Positions 63,816-64,000 of a DNA stretch of 64,000 bases are shown here, one piece after another (within the stretch, counting starts at the first letter, position 1; every line of letters starts with the position of its first letter). The translations under genes and the position numbers were made by a program. The notes below the pieces were generated by a model, which saw only the letters and a program-made list of their open reading frames with translations, was not told where the DNA came from and searched no databases. The DNA lies in NCBI GenBank assembly GCA_016648135.1, contig JADDOH010010108.1, forward strand, positions 1-64,000, given 5' to 3'. This stretch comes from Agrypnia vestita (lineage: Eukaryota; Arthropoda; Insecta; Trichoptera; Phryganeidae).

Positions 63816-64000
63816 TCTTATAATTTTCACATACATTGATTGAGCTACTTAACGTGGGTCAGGGGGCTATGTGCAAGCAATTTCAAATACGTGGCTTCAA
63901 AGCCGTAGCTGCAAGTAGGCCTATTTTATATCTATATCAAAGGTATAAGTTAAATATGTAATTGACAAATACTATGTATACTGGAAATAATCACGCTATT
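63816..64000. other. no recognisable feature
   Basis: Nothing supported. Confidence 0.5.

Noticed and set aside
1..64000. CRISPR array or prokaryotic operon features
   Set aside because: No direct repeat-spacer structure and no ribosome-binding-site-led gene clusters; the DNA is clearly eukaryotic.

Overview
The window is low-GC eukaryotic DNA, almost certainly from an arthropod and probably an insect. The evidence is the company it keeps: a complete mariner element, Helitron-type elements ending in CTAG|T, tRNA-derived SINEs, CR1/Jockey-like and RTE-like LINE 3' ends, hAT and TTAA-flanked elements with clean target-site duplications, and many long hairpin (foldback) repeats. The order cannot be decided from this sequence. 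No convincing host protein-coding gene was found. Almost every longer open frame is either a transposon fossil or the shadow of a repeat. The one unassigned frame worth noting is at 30557-30847 (96 aa).

Layout. 1-5.9 kb is satellite DNA: a 60-bp minisatellite with two alternating monomer types, a 148-bp composite array built on the same monomer, an ATT microsatellite, a 150-bp x3 array and a decayed satellite of about 76 bp. 6-20.7 kb holds SINEs, a Helitron-like element with heat-shock-element arrays, a solo LTR inside a LINE, foldback MITEs, an RTE fragment, a mariner-like remnant, a hAT-like element and a CR1/Jockey LINE 3' end. 23.7-33.1 kb holds a LINE tail, a 90-bp perfect hairpin MITE, the second Helitron-like element with heat-shock arrays, a full-length mariner with two frameshifts in its transposase, and a DUF4817-type DDE transposase pseudogene. 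36-46.5 kb holds a mini-Helitron, two foldback elements with hammerhead-ribozyme-like cores, hAT MITEs, a heat-shock-promoter-like segment, and a LINE carrying another LINE with a 10-bp duplication. 47-64 kb holds more mariner remnants, a family of TA-flanked 0.5-kb foldbacks, a tRNA-like gene inside a mini-Helitron, the third Helitron-like element with heat-shock arrays, a clean A|TC...CTAG|T Helitron, a TTAA-flanked 1.4-kb element and more LINE and SINE pieces.

Three signals stand out. (1) One Helitron-like family, in three copies, carries arrays of alternating GAA and TTC triplets in strict 5-bp register. Two arrays have six perfect units, which is the ideal heat-shock-factor site. Two further loci combine GAA/TTC arrays with a TATA box. 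(2) Three unrelated inverted or foldback repeats contain hammerhead-ribozyme-like cores with a short palindromic stem III, the dimeric arrangement known from Penelope-like retroelements. (3) One SINE body of about 250 bp recurs with different tRNA-like modules in the middle. All functional statements here are inference from sequence motifs; nothing was computed or searched.
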